Source of the DNA: JBLMYQ01 sp050258375
Lineage (GTDB): Bacteria > Bacillota > Clostridia > Acetivibrionales > UBA4821
NCBI GenBank assembly: GCA_050258375.1
Contig: JBLMYQ010000067.1
Coordinates: forward strand, 1 to 24,424
DNA: 24,424 bases
Reading direction: 5' to 3'
In this document: positions 23,716 through 24,424 of the stretch, piece by piece
Numbering within the stretch: position 1 is the stretch's first letter
Layout of the letters: every line of letters begins with the position of its first letter
Program-made: the position numbers and the translations under genes
The notes under the pieces: model-generated
What the model was told of the DNA's origin: nothing
The model's database searches: none
What the model saw: the letters and a program-made list of their open reading frames with translations, nothing else

Positions 23716-24085
23716 ATTGAACTGAATCAGCGACACCGTATATTTCCCGCCCTTTTATACCTGCTTTAGCGCGTTCCTCCTCGACTATTTTGCCGAGCAT
23801 TTCCTTAACGCTGCTTGCATTCTTTATTTTTTCTATATTGAATGTCCTATCACTTGAATCTGCGGTATAAAGTACTATTGTACCAACCCCGCAAATTTTG
23901 TCCAGCAAGGTTCTTATAAGTTTGAAATCAAGGATTCTATAAAGAAGTATTTCGTTTTCCACGGTTGTAAAAAGACCTTTTGTTATTACTAGCTTGTTTT
24001 CTCTTATGGCGTACTTTGTAAAAGTAATCGGCATTCCTAATATTCTTTTTCTATCATGCCAGATAGGTTGTATTGGAGAATCCAT
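23714..24085 (-). CDS. Small PH-domain-like protein
   Basis: From ATG 24085 the protein has 123 residues. Its text (MDSPIQPIWHDRKRILGMPITFTKYAIRENKLVITKGLFTTVENEILLYRILDFKLIRTLLDKICGVGTIVLYTADSS, shown in essence by TFTKYAI, ENEILLYRILDF, GTIVLYTAD) matches the bacterial PH-like (YdbS-type, bPH2) beta-barrel, usually found in membrane proteins; this one has no transmembrane segment and is the domain alone plus a helical end (SVKEMLGKIVEEERAKAG). GGAGG lies 7 bases before the ATG; a TTG two codons earlier was rejected for that reason. It converges on ispH-rpsA with a shared terminator. Its role is unknown; such domains sometimes act in envelope stress or phage defence. Confidence 0.82.
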   Translation of the reverse strand: MDSPIQPIWHDRKRILGMPITFTKYAIRENKLVITKGLFTTVENEILLYRILDFKLIRTLLDKICGVGTIVLYTADSSDRTFNIEKIKNASSVKEMLGKIVEEERAKAGIKGREIYGVADSVQ

Positions 24086-24180
24086 AAGCAAACCTCCGAT
24101 TTAATCATTATTTTTTTTAATTATATTATATTTTTCGGAATATTAAAATATAAATTAGGGCAAATGTATCAATTTCTCGG

Positions 24181-24276
24181 CTCTCATCCCTCTATCCCTT
24201 CTCCCAAGCTTGGTAGAAGGGATTTATATTCTCTGTATGTAGATACAGACCCTCCTTTCCTCCCTTCAAAAGGGAG
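24181..24276. repeat. Cluster of three hairpins, probable interspersed palindromic repeat
   Basis: Three inverted repeats lie in 96 bp. ATCCCTTCT (24194-24202) pairs with AGAAGGGAT (24215-24223), and its interior CCAAGCTTGG is itself palindromic. TCTGTAT (24232-24238) pairs with ATACAGA (24243-24249). CTCCCTT (24260-24266) pairs with AAGGGAG (24270-24276). The composition (pyrimidine-rich, CCCTTC/GAAGGG) differs from the AT-rich surroundings, and the sequence resembles dispersed palindromic repeats of bacterial genomes. No T-run follows the first two, so they are poor terminators; the third lies 12 bp beyond the stop of the DUF559 gene. Confidence 0.6.
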
Positions 24277-24288
24277 CGAAAAGTAACT

Positions 24289-24424
24289 CTATGTAGAAAA
24301 TTCAATACAAGCCTCATTTATCTTTTTGCAAACATCTTCAAAATTATAAATTACATCTTGATTTTTAACTCTGACAACCCTAAGACCATAAGATTCAAAT
24401 ACTTTTGTACGTTCTTCATCATAT
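24289..24424 (-). CDS. DUF559 endonuclease-like protein, C-terminal end only
   Basis: The frame runs in from the right edge of the window on the minus strand (first full codon at 24423) and ends at TAG 24289-24291. The 44 visible residues, YDEERTKVFESYGLRVVRVK followed by NQDVIYNFEDVCKKINEACIEF, match the close of DUF559 proteins, small Vsr/restriction-like nucleases: the D-E-R-x3-L/F-E-x-x-G-L pattern, the R-V-K/N strand and the N-F-x-x-V-x-x-x-I helix. The catalytic part lies outside the window. The gene is directly followed by palindromic repeats. Whether the full protein is active cannot be judged here. Confidence 0.75.
   Translation of the reverse strand, partial: YDEERTKVFESYGLRVVRVKNQDVIYNFEDVCKKINEACIEFST

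Noticed and set aside
24056..24286. A 76-codon plus frame across the hairpin cluster
   Set aside because: It starts inside the PH-domain gene and its second half is just the translation of the palindromic repeats.
1..24424. CRISPR arrays, tRNA or rRNA genes
   Set aside because: No regularly spaced repeats, no cloverleaf-like or rRNA-like stretches were noticed; the coding genes fill nearly all the window.

Overview
The window looks like chromosomal DNA of a low-GC, anaerobic Gram-positive bacterium of the class Clostridia. The best evidence is the right-hand housekeeping block cmk - plsC - ispH/rpsA, where IspH and ribosomal protein S1 form one polypeptide, a fusion characteristic of Clostridia. 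AT-rich DNA, strong GGAGG-type ribosome binding sites and frequent ATGA stop/start overlaps agree. I cannot name the genus with confidence; a Ruminiclostridium/Acetivibrio-like relative is a guess.

Bases 1-19421 are one long rightward cell-surface polysaccharide cluster. manC (entering from the left, 5' end missing) and manB make GDP-mannose; gmd and fcl convert it to GDP-L-fucose. wzm and wzt form an ABC exporter whose ATPase carries a long C-terminal extension of the glycan-recognising type. Between and after them lie six glycosyltransferases, four methyltransferases, a polysaccharide deacetylase and a membrane acyltransferase. I see no Wzx flippase, Wzy polymerase, priming phosphoglycosyltransferase or ligase, so the glycan is probably built fully in the cytoplasm and exported by Wzm/Wzt. 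Most genes are tightly packed. A sigma-A-like promoter lies before gmd.

Bases 19422-23717 begin with a small membrane-anchored protein of unknown function, then a strong terminator (20071-20104) overlapped by a good promoter, and then cmk, plsC and ispH-rpsA, ending at a terminator that also serves the convergent gene on the right. Bases 23714-24424 hold two leftward genes: a small PH-domain-like protein and the C-terminal end of a DUF559 endonuclease-like protein, separated by a cluster of hairpins that looks like an interspersed palindromic repeat.

Three observations stand out. (1) ispH is interrupted in frame by a 146-bp repeat-like element flanked by a perfect 10-bp direct repeat; removing 156 bp restores a canonical IspH sequence, so this looks like a small mobile element that adds 52 residues to an essential enzyme without breaking it. 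(2) The acyltransferase gene sits between a 71-bp fcl start remnant and a 63/71-identical copy at the intact fcl gene, the scar of a gene-cassette insertion. (3) Inside the IspH-S1 fusion a perfect AAGGAGGT lies before an in-frame ATG at the IspH/S1 boundary, so free S1 may also be made. The DUF559 gene abutting palindromic repeats is a further candidate for a gene/repeat partnership.
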